This document shows positions 7,862-16,832 of a DNA stretch of 64,000 nucleotides, piece by piece (the first letter of the stretch is position 1; each line of letters starts with the position of its first letter). The stretch covers positions 1 to 64,000 of the forward strand of contig NZ_APMP01000013.1 in the NCBI RefSeq assembly GCF_000372645.1. The letters run 5' to 3'. The notes under the pieces are model-generated. The model saw only the letters and a list, made by a program, of their open reading frames with translations, had not been told where the DNA came from and made no database searches. The DNA is from Caulobacter vibrioides OR37 (GTDB lineage: Bacteria > Pseudomonadota > Alphaproteobacteria > Caulobacterales > Caulobacteraceae). Both the position numbers and the translations under genes were made by a program.

Positions 7862-9889
7862 ATGACGACCGAAGCGCTCCGTGATCCGACCCGGCCGCCG
7901 CCGTTCGACACCTTGACCCCCGACCTGATCCTGCCGGCGCTGGACCGCGCGATCGCCGAGCAGGACGCGGTGGTCGCCCGGCTGGCCGCCGAGCGACCCA
8001 CGACGTTCGAGGCGGCCTGGATGCCGCTCGAGCGCGCCGCGCTGGGGCTCGACGCCGTGTGGCTGACGGTGTCGCACCTGCATCGCGTCGCCGACACGCC
8101 AGCCTTGCGGGAAGCCTATGCCGAAGGGACCAAGCGACTGGTCGAGGCCGGAACGCGCCTTCGCCAGAACCGCGATGTCCACGACGTGCTGGTCGCTCTG
8201 TCGGCGACGCCCGCCTTCGCCGCGCGTCCGGACGCCGACCGGGTGGCCGTGGAGCGCGCGATCCGGGACTTCAAGCTGTCCGGCGTCGCGCTCGAACCGG
8301 CCGCGCGCGCCCGCTTCGCCGAGATCTCGGTCGAGCTGTCGCGGCTGTCGAACGACTTCGCCAGCGCGGTGCTCGACGCGACCGACGCCTGGTCCGAGCA
8401 CGTCACCGACCCGGCGCTTCTGGCGGGCGTGTCGCGAGCCGATCTCGCCATGTTCGCCGACGCGGCCAAGGCCAAGGGCCTGGAGGGTTGGCTGGTTACG
8501 CTGCAAGCGCCCAGCGTCGGCGCGATCATGACCTTCGCCGAGAACCGCGACCTGCGGGCGCGGGTCTATCGCGCCTTCGGCACGCGCGCCTCGGACCAAG
8601 GGCCGCAGGCGGGGCTGTTCGACAATAGCGATCGCATCTCGCGCATCCTGACGCTTCGGCGCGAGCTGGCCGCCCTTCTCGGCTACGGCGACCCCGTCGC
8701 CTGGTCGCTCGCCACCAAGATGGCGGAAAGCGCCGAGCAGGTGCTGGGCTTCCTGCGGGACCTGGCCGCGCGCGCCCGTCCGATCGCCGAACGGGAGCTC
8801 GCCGATCTGAAAGCCTTCGCCGCGTCCGAGCTCGGCCTCGACGACCTCCAGCCGTGGGACATCGGCTTCGTCGCCGAGCGTCTTCGCGCCGCGCGCTACG
8901 CGGTCGATGAAGAGACCGTGCGGGCCCATTTCCCGGTCGAGCGGGTGCTCGCGGGCTGGCGCGCCTTGCTGGAGCGGCTCTTCGGGTTGCGTCTTCAAGC
9001 CCGGGATGATGTCGCGCTCTGGCATCGCGACGCGCGCTATTTCGACGTCGCCGACGAGACAGGCGACGTGTTCGCCGGCCTCTATGTCGACTTGCACGCT
9101 CGCCCGGGCAAGCGGGGCGGCGCGTGGATGTCCGAAGCGCGACCCAGGCTTCGCGAAGGCGACACGACCAGCCCGCCGGTCGCCTATCTGGCCTGCAACT
9201 TCGCGCCGCGCGGGGAGGCGGCGCCGTCGCTGCTCTCGCACGCCGACGTCATCACCCTGCTGCACGAGACCGGGCATAGCCTGCACCACCTGTTCACGCG
9301 GGTCGAGCGGCCCAGCATCGCCGGCGTCAACGGCTTCGAATGGGACGCCGTCGAGCTGCCGAGCCAGCTGATGGAGGACTTCGCCTGGAATCCGACCGTG
9401 CTGGTCAGCATGTCGGGGCACTACCAGACCGACGAACCGCTTTCGGCCGAGATATTTGAAAAGCTGCTGGCGGCGCGGCGCTTCCAGTCGGGCATGGCGG
9501 TGCTGCGCCAGGTCGAATTCGCGCTGTTCGATCTGGAGGTTCACCTCGCCGAGGCGGGCGTGGATCCCATGGCGACGATCGAGGCGGTGCGCGACGCGGT
9601 CTCGGTCGTCCGTCCGCCCGCGTGGCATCGCTTCCCCCACGCCTTCACGCACATCTTCGCCGGCGGCTATGCGTCGGGCTATTACAGCTATCTGTGGGCC
9701 GAGGTCCTGGCGGCGGACGGCTTCCAGCGCTTCGTCGAGGCGGGCGTGATCGACCGCGCCACGGGCGAGGCCTTCCGCGAGGCGGTGCTGTCGCGCGGCG
9801 CCAGCCGGACGGCGGCCGAGAGCTTTCGCGCGTTCAGGGGGCGCGACGCGACGATCGACGCGCTGCTGATACGCCGAGGCCTTGCCTGA
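7862..9889 (+). CDS. M3-family oligopeptidase (oligopeptidase A-like)
   Basis: Cytoplasmic zinc metallopeptidase of family M3A, 675 residues (E. coli oligopeptidase A is about 680). The zinc motif HETGH lies at residues 468-472 within LLHETGHSLHHLF. The typical downstream ligand region FEWDAVELPSQLMEDF is present. M3 enzymes cut short peptides to smaller fragments and in E. coli degrade cleaved signal peptides. The frame is open upstream to 7730, but the ATG at 7862 has GAAGGA seven bases before it and matches the usual N-terminus. It is separated from the tldED-trx group by 138 bp holding a palindromic element, so it may have its own promoter. It fits as the last step of peptide breakdown in this locus. 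Confidence 0.93.
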   Translation: MTTEALRDPTRPPPFDTLTPDLILPALDRAIAEQDAVVARLAAERPTTFEAAWMPLERAALGLDAVWLTVSHLHRVADTPALREAYAEGTKRLVEAGTRLRQNRDVHDVLVALSATPAFAARPDADRVAVERAIRDFKLSGVALEPAARARFAEISVELSRLSNDFASAVLDATDAWSEHVTDPALLAGVSRADLAMFADAAKAKGLEGWLVTLQAPSVGAIMTFAENRDLRARVYRAFGTRASDQGPQAGLFDNSDRISRILTLRRELAALLGYGDPVAWSLATKMAESAEQVLGFLRDLAARARPIAERELADLKAFAASELGLDDLQPWDIGFVAERLRAARYAVDEETVRAHFPVERVLAGWRALLERLFGLRLQARDDVALWHRDARYFDVADETGDVFAGLYVDLHARPGKRGGAWMSEARPRLREGDTTSPPVAYLACNFAPRGEAAPSLLSHADVITLLHETGHSLHHLFTRVERPSIAGVNGFEWDAVELPSQLMEDFAWNPTVLVSMSGHYQTDEPLSAEIFEKLLAARRFQSGMAVLRQVEFALFDLEVHLAEAGVDPMATIEAVRDAVSVVRPPAWHRFPHAFTHIFAGGYASGYYSYLWAEVLAADGFQRFVEAGVIDRATGEAFREAVLSRGASRTAAESFRAFRGRDATIDALLIRRGLA

Positions 9890-9916
9890 ACAACGGCCTG
9901 AACTAAAGGCGACCCG

Positions 9917-11191
9917 TCAGACGAGGGCGGCGCCCGGGTCCCGGAAGCGGCTGTAAGAGATCAGAAGGCCGAACGCGCCGATCAGCAGGCCCGCATAGAC
10001 CAGGGCGATGAAGAATGGCGGCCCGCTCATGTCCCGCCAGGCGAACGCCTTGGCCAGCAGGATGAGGACGCTGCCCAGATAGGCCCAGGTGTCGAACAGG
10101 TTCACGAGATAGCCGGTGTTTCCCCCCGAGCGCAGGGCGGCGACCAGCCGGTCGGCCAGAATGGAGGTGCAGGGCACGTAGCCGAGATAGATCCCCGCGC
10201 CCAGGCTGACCATCCAGGCGATCGGGCCGATCACCTTGAGCTGGAACAGGACCGTGGCGATCAGGGCCAGCGCGACGCCGCCCAGCATGGCCAGGTGGAC
10301 GCGCCGAACGGCCAGGCGGTTGTCCTTGACCCGGGCCAGCACCGCGACCGTCGCCAGCACCAGCAGGGCGGCCGGAGCCTCCGACAGCGCCAGCACCTCG
10401 GGGGTCTTGGCGTAGCCCAAGGCGCGCCAGATCTCGACGGCGAAATTGTCCCGGAAATCGCGGACGGCTCCCAGCATCGTGAAGGCGCCGCCCAGCAGGA
10501 ACAGTTCCAGCCGATGCCGGTGGAAAAAGGCCTGGCGATCGGCTTTGCGCATGGGCGCGCGAGGGGTCCTTTCCGCCTGGTCCTGGCCGTCGGGCGCTGG
10601 GGTCTGGGCCAGAAGAAGGATCGCGCCGGCGATGATCGGTAGGAAGAGCGCGCCGGCCAGGGCGGGCATCCAGGCCTCGGAGACCCCGCCCTTGACCAGC
10701 AGCCAGAGCCCGACGCTCTTCACCACGCCGGAGGACAGGATGAAGCTGGTGCACAGGCCCGCGCCCAGGATCTCGCTGGTGCGCCGCCCTTCGAGATAGC
10801 GCAAGACCAGTCCCCAGATCATGCCCAGGGGCAGGCCGTTCAGGAACATGGCCACCGGCTTGAAGGGCGTCGGCAGCACGGCGAACAGCACCAGGGAAAG
10901 CTCGCTCAGGCCGATCAGCCCCAGGATCAGCCACCCGCGGCCGCGATCGCCGGCCTCGGCGACGACCTTGATGCCCAGGGCCTTGGAGAGGGTGTAGCCC
11001 AACACCTGGCTCAGGATCAGGGTGGCCTTGAAGTCCAGGGCGAAGGGCCAGCCGACGACATGGTCGTAGGTCGCGGCGGTGAACGGCTTGCGAAACGCGT
11101 ACATGCAGAAATAGGTCGCGAACGCGAACGACAGGGCCCAGGGGGCGACCAGGCCGGGACGCCGTCGCAGAAGGTTTCTCAGGCCGTCCAT
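9917..11191 (-). CDS. DUF5690-type major facilitator permease, module A
   Basis: Polytopic inner-membrane protein of 424 residues with about 12 hydrophobic segments. The motif TYFCMYAFRKPF near the N-terminus and GLPLGMIWGLV, RDFRDNFAVE and ADRLVAAL are shared with the second copy at 46602-47915. I assign the DUF5690 family from memory; the ARKPF-like start recalls organophosphate:phosphate antiporters such as GlpT. It lies downstream of the PhnZ-like gene on the same strand, with one repeat element between them. The likely role is uptake of a small phosphonate or phosphorylated head group. A single-component permease for 2-aminoethylphosphonate (AepP) is known; whether it belongs to this family should be checked. 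Confidence 0.8.
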   Translation of the reverse strand: MDGLRNLLRRRPGLVAPWALSFAFATYFCMYAFRKPFTAATYDHVVGWPFALDFKATLILSQVLGYTLSKALGIKVVAEAGDRGRGWLILGLIGLSELSLVLFAVLPTPFKPVAMFLNGLPLGMIWGLVLRYLEGRRTSEILGAGLCTSFILSSGVVKSVGLWLLVKGGVSEAWMPALAGALFLPIIAGAILLLAQTPAPDGQDQAERTPRAPMRKADRQAFFHRHRLELFLLGGAFTMLGAVRDFRDNFAVEIWRALGYAKTPEVLALSEAPAALLVLATVAVLARVKDNRLAVRRVHLAMLGGVALALIATVLFQLKVIGPIAWMVSLGAGIYLGYVPCTSILADRLVAALRSGGNTGYLVNLFDTWAYLGSVLILLAKAFAWRDMSGPPFFIALVYAGLLIGAFGLLISYSRFRDPGAALV

Positions 11192-11217
11192 CGTTTTCCC
11201 CGCGCGCCGTCAGAAAC

Positions 11218-11332
11218 TAGAGCGTGATAGCCGAAAGTGTGAGCGGTTTCGGCGGTTATCACGCTCTAAATGTTTGATTTAGAGCCTTATTTTTCCGCTC
11301 GAATGATTCCATTCGAGCGGATAAGGCTCTAG
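11218..11332. repeat. Double-hairpin repeat element, copy 1
   Basis: 115-bp element of two adjacent inverted repeats: first AGAGCGTGATA.../...TATCACGCTCT, then GAGCCTTAT.../...ATAAGGCTC around GAATGATTCCATTC. It is bounded by TAG and CTAG. It is nearly identical to copies at 23660 and 44330; here the T-run in the second hairpin has five T instead of four. Its right end supplies the TAG stop of the PhnZ-like gene (complement of 11329-11331). It probably acts as a terminator or mRNA-stabilising hairpin. Confidence 0.9.
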
Positions 11333-11871
11333 GCCGCCCGGGCGCAGGCGCGCAGGGCGTCGCGCCAGGTCTCCAGGCCCGGCACGACCTTGCCGAGCAC
11401 CTTGGCGGCGTCATCGGCCTCGCGGAGCAGCAGGGCGTCGTCGCGATGAGGATCTTCGGCGAAGCGGGCGACTTCCTCGGCGGTCATGTCGCCGCCCTGG
11501 GCCTCGAAGCTGCGCACGCTGGTGGGCGACAGGCATTGGCGATAGTCCGGCTGGGTCGTGACCATGTACCGCTTGGCGGCGACATGCAGGGCGACGAGGG
11601 CGTTGACCCGATCGTTCATCAGGCCGCGCAGCGCGTCGGCGCCGAACTCGGCGTGGTCGCGAATGTGGCACAGACCGTGCGCCACATCGTGCAGCAGGCC
11701 GGCGACCTGCAGCTCGACATCGTCGGGCTTCATTGCCTTCAGCACGGCGGCGCACTGCAGGCCGTGGTCCAGTTCGCTCAGCTCGGGCGCCTCGCAGGGG
11801 CGGTTCGCCATCTCCTCCAGATAGGCGTCCAGCGCCTCGAGCGTGGGGAAATAGGGCTTGGTCTCCGTCAT
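11329..11871 (-). CDS. PhnZ-like HD-domain diiron oxygenase, module A
   Basis: 180-residue HD-domain protein of the phosphonate-catabolism HDIG family (PhnZ/TmpB type). These mixed-valent diiron enzymes cleave a C-P bond in 1-hydroxyphosphonates, releasing phosphate. The diiron ligands are all present: H36, H61-D62 in LLHDVAH, H73, H96 in LHVAAKRY and D153 in LREADDAAK. The family C-terminal stretch QGGDMTAEE is also present. The Tyr and Glu described in PhnZ as controlling substrate binding (Y24, E27) have no obvious equivalent, so the substrate may differ. No PhnY-type hydroxylase is nearby. It is divergent from the receptor gene at 12163 and upstream of the DUF5690 permease. The stop codon lies inside the repeat element. 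Confidence 0.82.
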   Translation of the reverse strand: MTETKPYFPTLEALDAYLEEMANRPCEAPELSELDHGLQCAAVLKAMKPDDVELQVAGLLHDVAHGLCHIRDHAEFGADALRGLMNDRVNALVALHVAAKRYMVTTQPDYRQCLSPTSVRSFEAQGGDMTAEEVARFAEDPHRDDALLLREADDAAKVLGKVVPGLETWRDALRACARAA

Positions 11872-12162
11872 CGGACGCTCCTGGCTTCGGGCTGGTGAGG
11901 TCCTCTATCAATCATGTTTATGGATATCAATACCGGTATTATTACATAAGTCGATGATTGGGTGTTCCTGAACGCGAATGGCCAAGCGGCCGCGCGTCGC
12001 TGTCGCGGCGAATATAGGCGGTATCGGGACGGTTTTCGGGTGAAGCGCGCGTCCAGGCGCTGCGCCATCACATTAGTTTCATCGATTTTGACGTATATCA
12101 TAATCAACAATATCGATCCAAAAGGCGACGCCGCGCGCGTCAGGCAAACCCTGGGGGCTTCC
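11872..12162. promoter_or_regulatory. Divergent intergenic promoter region of module A
   Basis: 291 bp without a credible gene, much richer in A+T than its surroundings, separating the divergent PhnZ-like and receptor genes. It holds the dyad at 11909-11960 and an AT-rich stretch around 12085-12115 containing TTGACG then ATCATAATC, a plausible receptor promoter. No clear Shine-Dalgarno precedes the receptor ATG at 12163. Confidence 0.5.
11909..11960. promoter_or_regulatory. Symmetric operator-like dyad between phnZ-like gene and receptor
   Basis: Perfect 12-bp palindrome AATACCGGTATT (11929-11940) flanked at equal distance by perfect 7-bp arms CAATCAT (11909-11915) and ATGATTG (11954-11960). 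It lies in the AT-rich divergent region between 11871 and 12163 and is likely the site of a dimeric or tetrameric regulator, perhaps the module's LysR protein. Confidence 0.55.
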
Positions 12163-14484
12163 ATGAACAGGTTCGGACCATCGCTCTTCGTCATCGCGGC
12201 CGCGCTCGCCGCGACCGCCAGCCCGGCGCGCGCCGAAGCGCCGGAGACCTCTCCGGCGGCGACGACCGCTTCGCGAAGCGTCGAGGAAATCGTCGTCACC
12301 GCCCAGCGGCGCGAGGAGAAGCTGCAGACCGTCCCGGTCTCGATCCTGGCGTTCACCACCAAGCGGATCGAGCAGCTGAACGCGGTCAGTCTCGACAATC
12401 TCGAGCGCGCCGCGCCGGGCGTCACCTTCGCCGTCAACCGGGCCAAGACCGTGGGCCAGATCGGCATGCGCGGCGTGGTCGACTACGCCAGCACGCCTGG
12501 CTACGACGCGCGCGTGGGCGCCTATCTGGACGGCGTCTATATCAAGCGGTCCTATGCCGATAACCAGACCTTGCTGGGCATGGAGCGGGTGGAATTCCTC
12601 CGGGGTCCCCAGGGCACGACGTTCGGCATGAACACCGACGCCGGGGCGATCAGCTTCACCACCCGCAAGCCCGACCTGAACGCCCTGGGCGGCGAGGCGG
12701 TCGCGGAGGCCGGAAGCTTCGGCCACCGCCGGTTCGGCGCGCGCGCGAACCTGCCGCTGATCAAGGAAAAGCTGGCCCTGGCCGTCACGCTGACCAACGA
12801 GACCTCGGACGGCTTCATCGACAACATCTATCTCAACCGCGCCTATGGCGGGGTCGATCGCAAGTCCGCGCGGGCCCAGCTGCGCTATCAGCCGAACGAC
12901 AATGTCGATATCAATCTGCAGTATTCGGGCCTGTGGGACGACAACAAGTCGATCTGGACCATCGGCGTCTGGTCGCCGGCCCAATGGGCCAGCTTCCAGA
13001 AGCTCTATCCGAAGTTCAGCGGTCTGCCGCTGCCGGGCGCCCTGCAGATCGCCGACGGCAGCGACCAGGGCGAGACGGGGCGGTCGCAATTCTTCATCGG
13101 CACGGTCGACTGGCGTCTGGGCGACGGGCTCAAGCTGACCTCGATCAGCGCCTATCAGTCCGAGCGCTTCCAGCAGATTTCCGACGCCACCGACCTGCCG
13201 GCCTCGGGCCGGGTCTACGACCTCAACCAGACTTCGCGCCAATTCAGCCAGGAACTGCGCCTGGCCAGCGACTCGGCCCAGCCGCTCAGCTTCATCGCCG
13301 GCCTGTACTTCCAGGACGGCAAGAACGGCGCGAACACCCGCTATTATCTGGGTTCGGAATTCGCGGCCCTGACCTTCTGGAGCCGCGGCGTCGCCGAGGC
13401 CGTCATTCCCGCCGCCGTGTCGGTTTCGCCGCTGCGGCTTTACAACAACACCGTGATCCGCGCGCCCGCGACGGTGTCGGACCAGTCCTACGCGGCCTAC
13501 GGCTCGCTGCTCTACCGGCCCGCGTCCAATGTCGAGATCGAGACGGGCGGGCGCTATTCGGTGATCCGCAAGACGCTGGAGCATTTCTCGGAAAACGATC
13601 CTCTGCGCGCCGATCCGACCAACGCGGCCAACCTGGCCTACGCCGCCTTCGGCCAGTTCCCCGACCAGACCGACAAGCAGACCTTCACGGCGTTCACGCC
13701 CAAGGTCTCGATCAGCTATCACCCCACCCGCGACACGACGCTGTTCGCCAGCGCGTCCAAGGGGTTCAAGGCGGGCGGCTGGAACACCGGCGTCGTCACC
13801 CAGGCGGTGTTCGACGCGGGGCTGCGGCTGGGCGACGAGTCCTCGGTCAATTACGAGATCGGGCTCAAGTCCGAATGGTTCGACCGCCGCCTGCGGTTCA
13901 ACGTGACCGGCTTCCTGGAGGACTTCACCGGCTTCCAGGTGTCGCAGTGGACCCCCACCGTGACCGGATCGTCGGTCGCGCGCCTGGCCAACGCCGGCAA
14001 GGCCCGCTCGAAGGGCGTCGAGGCCGAGCTGGAGGCGATCCCGCTGCAAGGCCTGAGCCTGACCGCCAACTTCACCTATAACCGCGCCCGGTTCACCGAA
14101 TTCGCGAACTGCAACGGCCTCAACACCAGCTGCACCGGCAACCGGCTGCCCTACGCGCCGGATTACAAGCTGTATCTGGCCGCGACCTATGAGCGGCCGA
14201 TCACGGGGACGCTGAACGCCTTTGTCGGCGGCGGCTATTCCATGGAGACCTCGTCCTATTCCAACGTGGTCAATGTCGCGCGTGAATATATCCCCCGTCA
14301 CAGCTCCATCGAGGCCAAGATCGGCGTGGCGGCCATGGACGAGCGCTGGTCGCTGACGGTGTTCGGCGCCAACCTCGCCGACCATCTGAACCAGGTCTAT
14401 TCGCAGAGCGGCGCCTATGGCGACCAGATCCGGTTCTTCCGCGAACCGCGATCCTATGGCGCGACCTTCAAGCTGCGCTATTGA
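12163..14484 (+). CDS. TonB-dependent receptor, module A
   Basis: Outer-membrane active-transport receptor, 773 residues. The signal peptide spans about residues 1-23 (MNRFGPSLFVIAAALAATAS, ending ARA), followed by the TonB box VEEIVVTAQRREE. The plug contains MERVEFLRGPQGTTFGMN and the barrel ends GATFKLRY. The frame is open back to 11962, but that part lacks a signal-peptide pattern; the ATG at 12163 starts the export signal directly. It is divergent from the PhnZ-like gene and followed after 73 bp by an SGNH esterase gene. The context suggests uptake of a phospholipid- or phosphonate-derived ligand. Confidence 0.92.
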   Translation: MNRFGPSLFVIAAALAATASPARAEAPETSPAATTASRSVEEIVVTAQRREEKLQTVPVSILAFTTKRIEQLNAVSLDNLERAAPGVTFAVNRAKTVGQIGMRGVVDYASTPGYDARVGAYLDGVYIKRSYADNQTLLGMERVEFLRGPQGTTFGMNTDAGAISFTTRKPDLNALGGEAVAEAGSFGHRRFGARANLPLIKEKLALAVTLTNETSDGFIDNIYLNRAYGGVDRKSARAQLRYQPNDNVDINLQYSGLWDDNKSIWTIGVWSPAQWASFQKLYPKFSGLPLPGALQIADGSDQGETGRSQFFIGTVDWRLGDGLKLTSISAYQSERFQQISDATDLPASGRVYDLNQTSRQFSQELRLASDSAQPLSFIAGLYFQDGKNGANTRYYLGSEFAALTFWSRGVAEAVIPAAVSVSPLRLYNNTVIRAPATVSDQSYAAYGSLLYRPASNVEIETGGRYSVIRKTLEHFSENDPLRADPTNAANLAYAAFGQFPDQTDKQTFTAFTPKVSISYHPTRDTTLFASASKGFKAGGWNTGVVTQAVFDAGLRLGDESSVNYEIGLKSEWFDRRLRFNVTGFLEDFTGFQVSQWTPTVTGSSVARLANAGKARSKGVEAELEAIPLQGLSLTANFTYNRARFTEFANCNGLNTSCTGNRLPYAPDYKLYLAATYERPITGTLNAFVGGGYSMETSSYSNVVNVAREYIPRHSSIEAKIGVAAMDERWSLTVFGANLADHLNQVYSQSGAYGDQIRFFREPRSYGATFKLRY

Positions 14485-14557
14485 TCGAAGGTCCGGTCAC
14501 GGCGCGACGCCGTGGCCGGACGCCTTTGTCATAGCCCGCTTCCGGAGCCTTGAGACC

Positions 14558-15691
14558 GTGCGGAACCTGGATCCGACAGACGATCTCGTTCGCGGCGTCG
14601 TGAGCCGCGCGCGAACCTCTGAGGGCCTTCGTCTATCGCGGCTGCCGGCCGCCGCCGAGGGACGGGACCCCGATCCTCAGTTGGTGCTGACGGCGAGCAT
14701 GGCGGCCGGGATGCGACTGCGGGTCGACAGCGACACCCGCGCGCTGGAGCTGGACGTCGAGGCGGCGGGCCTGCGCTATGTCGGGGGCGAACGTCGGACG
14801 GTGGCCTTCGACCTCTTCGTCGACGATCGCCTGTTCGAGCGCCGCGTCGTGTCCGAAGGGCCGACGCTGCTGGTCGATTTCGGGTCCTCGCCGCCGGGGG
14901 TGATCCAGGAGGCGGGACCGACGACCCGCCTTCGCTTCGAGGGCTTGCCGCCGGGGCCGAAGCGGCTGGAACTGTGGCTGCCCCAAAACGCCGCGATCAC
15001 CCTGAAGGCCCTGCGGATCGACGCGGAGGCGACGGCCTCGCCGCCATCTCCCGGCCGGCGATCCTGGCTGCACTACGGCAGCTCGATCAGCCACGGCAAG
15101 GAGGCCGATGGCCCCAGCGACTGCTGGCCCGCCATCGTGGCGCGCGCGTTGGACCTGGATCTCACCTCGCTGGGCTACAGCGGCAACTGCCTGCTGGAGG
15201 GCTTCGTCGCCCAGGCCCTGGCGCGAAGCGACGCCGACATCCTGACGCTGGAAATCGGCGTCAACGTGGTCAGCAGCGACGCCATGCGCGAGCGCGCCTT
15301 CATTCCAGCGGTCCACACCTTTCTCGACATCATTCGCGACGCGCGCCCGGATGTTCCGATCCTGGTCATCTCGCCGCTCTACGCGGGCGTCCTCGAAAAC
15401 CATCCCGGACCGGCGCGACGCGGCGCGCGGGGGATCGAGGCGGTGTCCCGTCCCGCCGGCTTGGCCGAGGGCGCGCTGACCGGGGCCTCGACCCGACACG
15501 TGCTCGAAGGTCTGGTCGAGCGGCGCCGGGCCGGGGGCGATCGGCGGCTGCATTATCGCGACGGCCGCGCGCTGCTCGGCGAAGCGGACGCCGGCCTGCT
15601 GGTCGACGGCCTTCATCCATCCGACATCGGACAAAAGCTGATCGGGCGTCGCGCCACGCCGATCGTCGATCGCCTGCTGTCAGGCGACTGA
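14558..15691 (+). CDS. SGNH/GDSL-type esterase, module A
   Basis: SGNH-hydrolase family esterase or lipase, 377 residues. Block I is HYGSSISHG with the nucleophile at S176, block II is SGNC, block III is EIGVNV and block V is DGLHPS (D350, H353). About 170 residues precede the catalytic domain and form a beta-rich accessory domain of the kind seen in GDSL-like lipases. No signal peptide is visible. The frame is open from 14417 inside the receptor gene; the GTG at 14558 with GGAG 12 bases before it is the better start. Its last 12 bp overlap the convergent LysR gene. In context it may deacylate a lipid or other ester imported through the receptor. Confidence 0.82.
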   Translation: MRNLDPTDDLVRGVVSRARTSEGLRLSRLPAAAEGRDPDPQLVLTASMAAGMRLRVDSDTRALELDVEAAGLRYVGGERRTVAFDLFVDDRLFERRVVSEGPTLLVDFGSSPPGVIQEAGPTTRLRFEGLPPGPKRLELWLPQNAAITLKALRIDAEATASPPSPGRRSWLHYGSSISHGKEADGPSDCWPAIVARALDLDLTSLGYSGNCLLEGFVAQALARSDADILTLEIGVNVVSSDAMRERAFIPAVHTFLDIIRDARPDVPILVISPLYAGVLENHPGPARRGARGIEAVSRPAGLAEGALTGASTRHVLEGLVERRRAGGDRRLHYRDGRALLGEADAGLLVDGLHPSDIGQKLIGRRATPIVDRLLSGD

Positions 15692-16645
15692 AGCGGCGGG
15701 GCGGTCGGCGCGGGCGCCTTGCGCGGCGGGCAAAAGCGACGGCGAGCCAGGTTGCTTGCGCTCGGTCAGGTCGACGAAGGCGCGCACGGCGGGCAGGTCG
15801 CTCAGCGTTTCCGGATAGATCAGATAGGTGCCCGCGACGATCCGCGGCTCGATCGGGATGAAGCTGACCCGGGAGTCGAAATTGGCTTCGGAGTTGAAGA
15901 CGATCCCCGCGCCGACGCCGGCCGCGACCGCTTCGCGAACGCTTTCGCGGCCATGAAGGGTCAGGCGGATGTCGGGCGTCAGGTTCTTTTCGGCGCAGGC
16001 GCTCTCGAAGATCCGTCGCGTGATCGATCCTTGCTCCCGCATGACCAGGGGCAGGGCGGCGACGGTGTCGAGGTCTATCGCCGAGCGGCCCGCCAGCGCG
16101 TCGCCGGCCGGCAGCCAGGCGCACAGGTGGATGGCCTCGATCAGGCGGCAGTTGAAGTCGGTCACCGCCTGGGGCAGGCCGGCGACCGCGATGTCGATGC
16201 GGTTCTGCTCCAGCAGGCCCAGCAGATCGTCCGAATTGCCGGCGATGGTGTGGACGTCGACGCCCGGATGGGCGCGCATGAAGGCGCCGATCAGCGACAT
16301 GGCGCAGCGGGGCGCGCTGATGCCGATCCGGATCTGTCCCAGCTCCAGCTGCTTGAACTGGTCGAGGCTGGCCTCCAGCTCGTTCACGCGGCTCAGGATG
16401 ATCCGCACGCGCGTATAGACGTCCCGGCCGATCGAGGTCAGCTCGGGCTTGGGACGGCGGTGGAACAGCGTCGCGCCCAGCATGTCCTCCACGGCGGCGA
16501 TCTGGAACGAGACCGTCGGCTGGGCGATCTCCAGCAGCTTGGCGGCGTTGGAAAAGCTGCCGGTCTCGGCGACGGTCACGAAGGTCCGCAGCACCTGCAG
16601 GCTCAGCGCCCCCAAGCCGCGCTTGCCGTCTTTCTTCTGTTCCAT
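15680..16645 (-). CDS. LysR-type regulator, module A
   Basis: LysR transcription factor, 321 residues. The N-terminal winged helix (residues ~14-72) includes the recognition segment AAKLLEIAQPTVSFQIAAVE, followed by an effector-binding domain. The segment GRESVREAVAAGVGAGIVF resembles LysR proteins linked to aminoethylphosphonate catabolism, which fits the PhnZ-like gene nearby. The last ~30 residues are low-complexity. It is divergent from the phosphodiesterase gene (16833) and convergent with the SGNH gene. It probably controls module A. Confidence 0.88.
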   Translation of the reverse strand: MEQKKDGKRGLGALSLQVLRTFVTVAETGSFSNAAKLLEIAQPTVSFQIAAVEDMLGATLFHRRPKPELTSIGRDVYTRVRIILSRVNELEASLDQFKQLELGQIRIGISAPRCAMSLIGAFMRAHPGVDVHTIAGNSDDLLGLLEQNRIDIAVAGLPQAVTDFNCRLIEAIHLCAWLPAGDALAGRSAIDLDTVAALPLVMREQGSITRRIFESACAEKNLTPDIRLTLHGRESVREAVAAGVGAGIVFNSEANFDSRVSFIPIEPRIVAGTYLIYPETLSDLPAVRAFVDLTERKQPGSPSLLPAAQGARADRPAASVA

Positions 16646-16832
16646 CCAAAACTCCGATACGCGCCCAGGTCCGCGGACCGCCCGAGCCGGGGGTTTCCAT
16701 CGACGCGCGAGGCGCGATCATGCCGGGCGGCGCGTCCCGCGCCAACCCTCATTCCAATCAACATATATAATCATACGTGTGACATATATTAAGTTCATAT
16801 ATTGAGAGAGCTTCAAAACGAGGGGGAGTCCG
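16646..16832. promoter_or_regulatory. Divergent promoter region lysR / phosphodiesterase
   Basis: 187 bp; the part from 16750 to 16805 is strongly AT-rich with an imperfect palindrome TCATACGTGTGA (16771-16782), a candidate regulator site for LysR autoregulation and phosphodiesterase control. Confidence 0.4.

Noticed and set aside
11218-11332. CRISPR-like or insertion-sequence interpretation of the repeats
   Set aside because: Copies are dispersed, not tandem, have no spacers and no adjacent transposase or cas gene; the structure is a double hairpin.
15380-15691. Possible frameshift in the C-terminal part of the SGNH esterase
   Set aside because: The catalytic DGLHPS block is in frame at the right distance, and YRDG and GEAD patterns typical of the family precede it.
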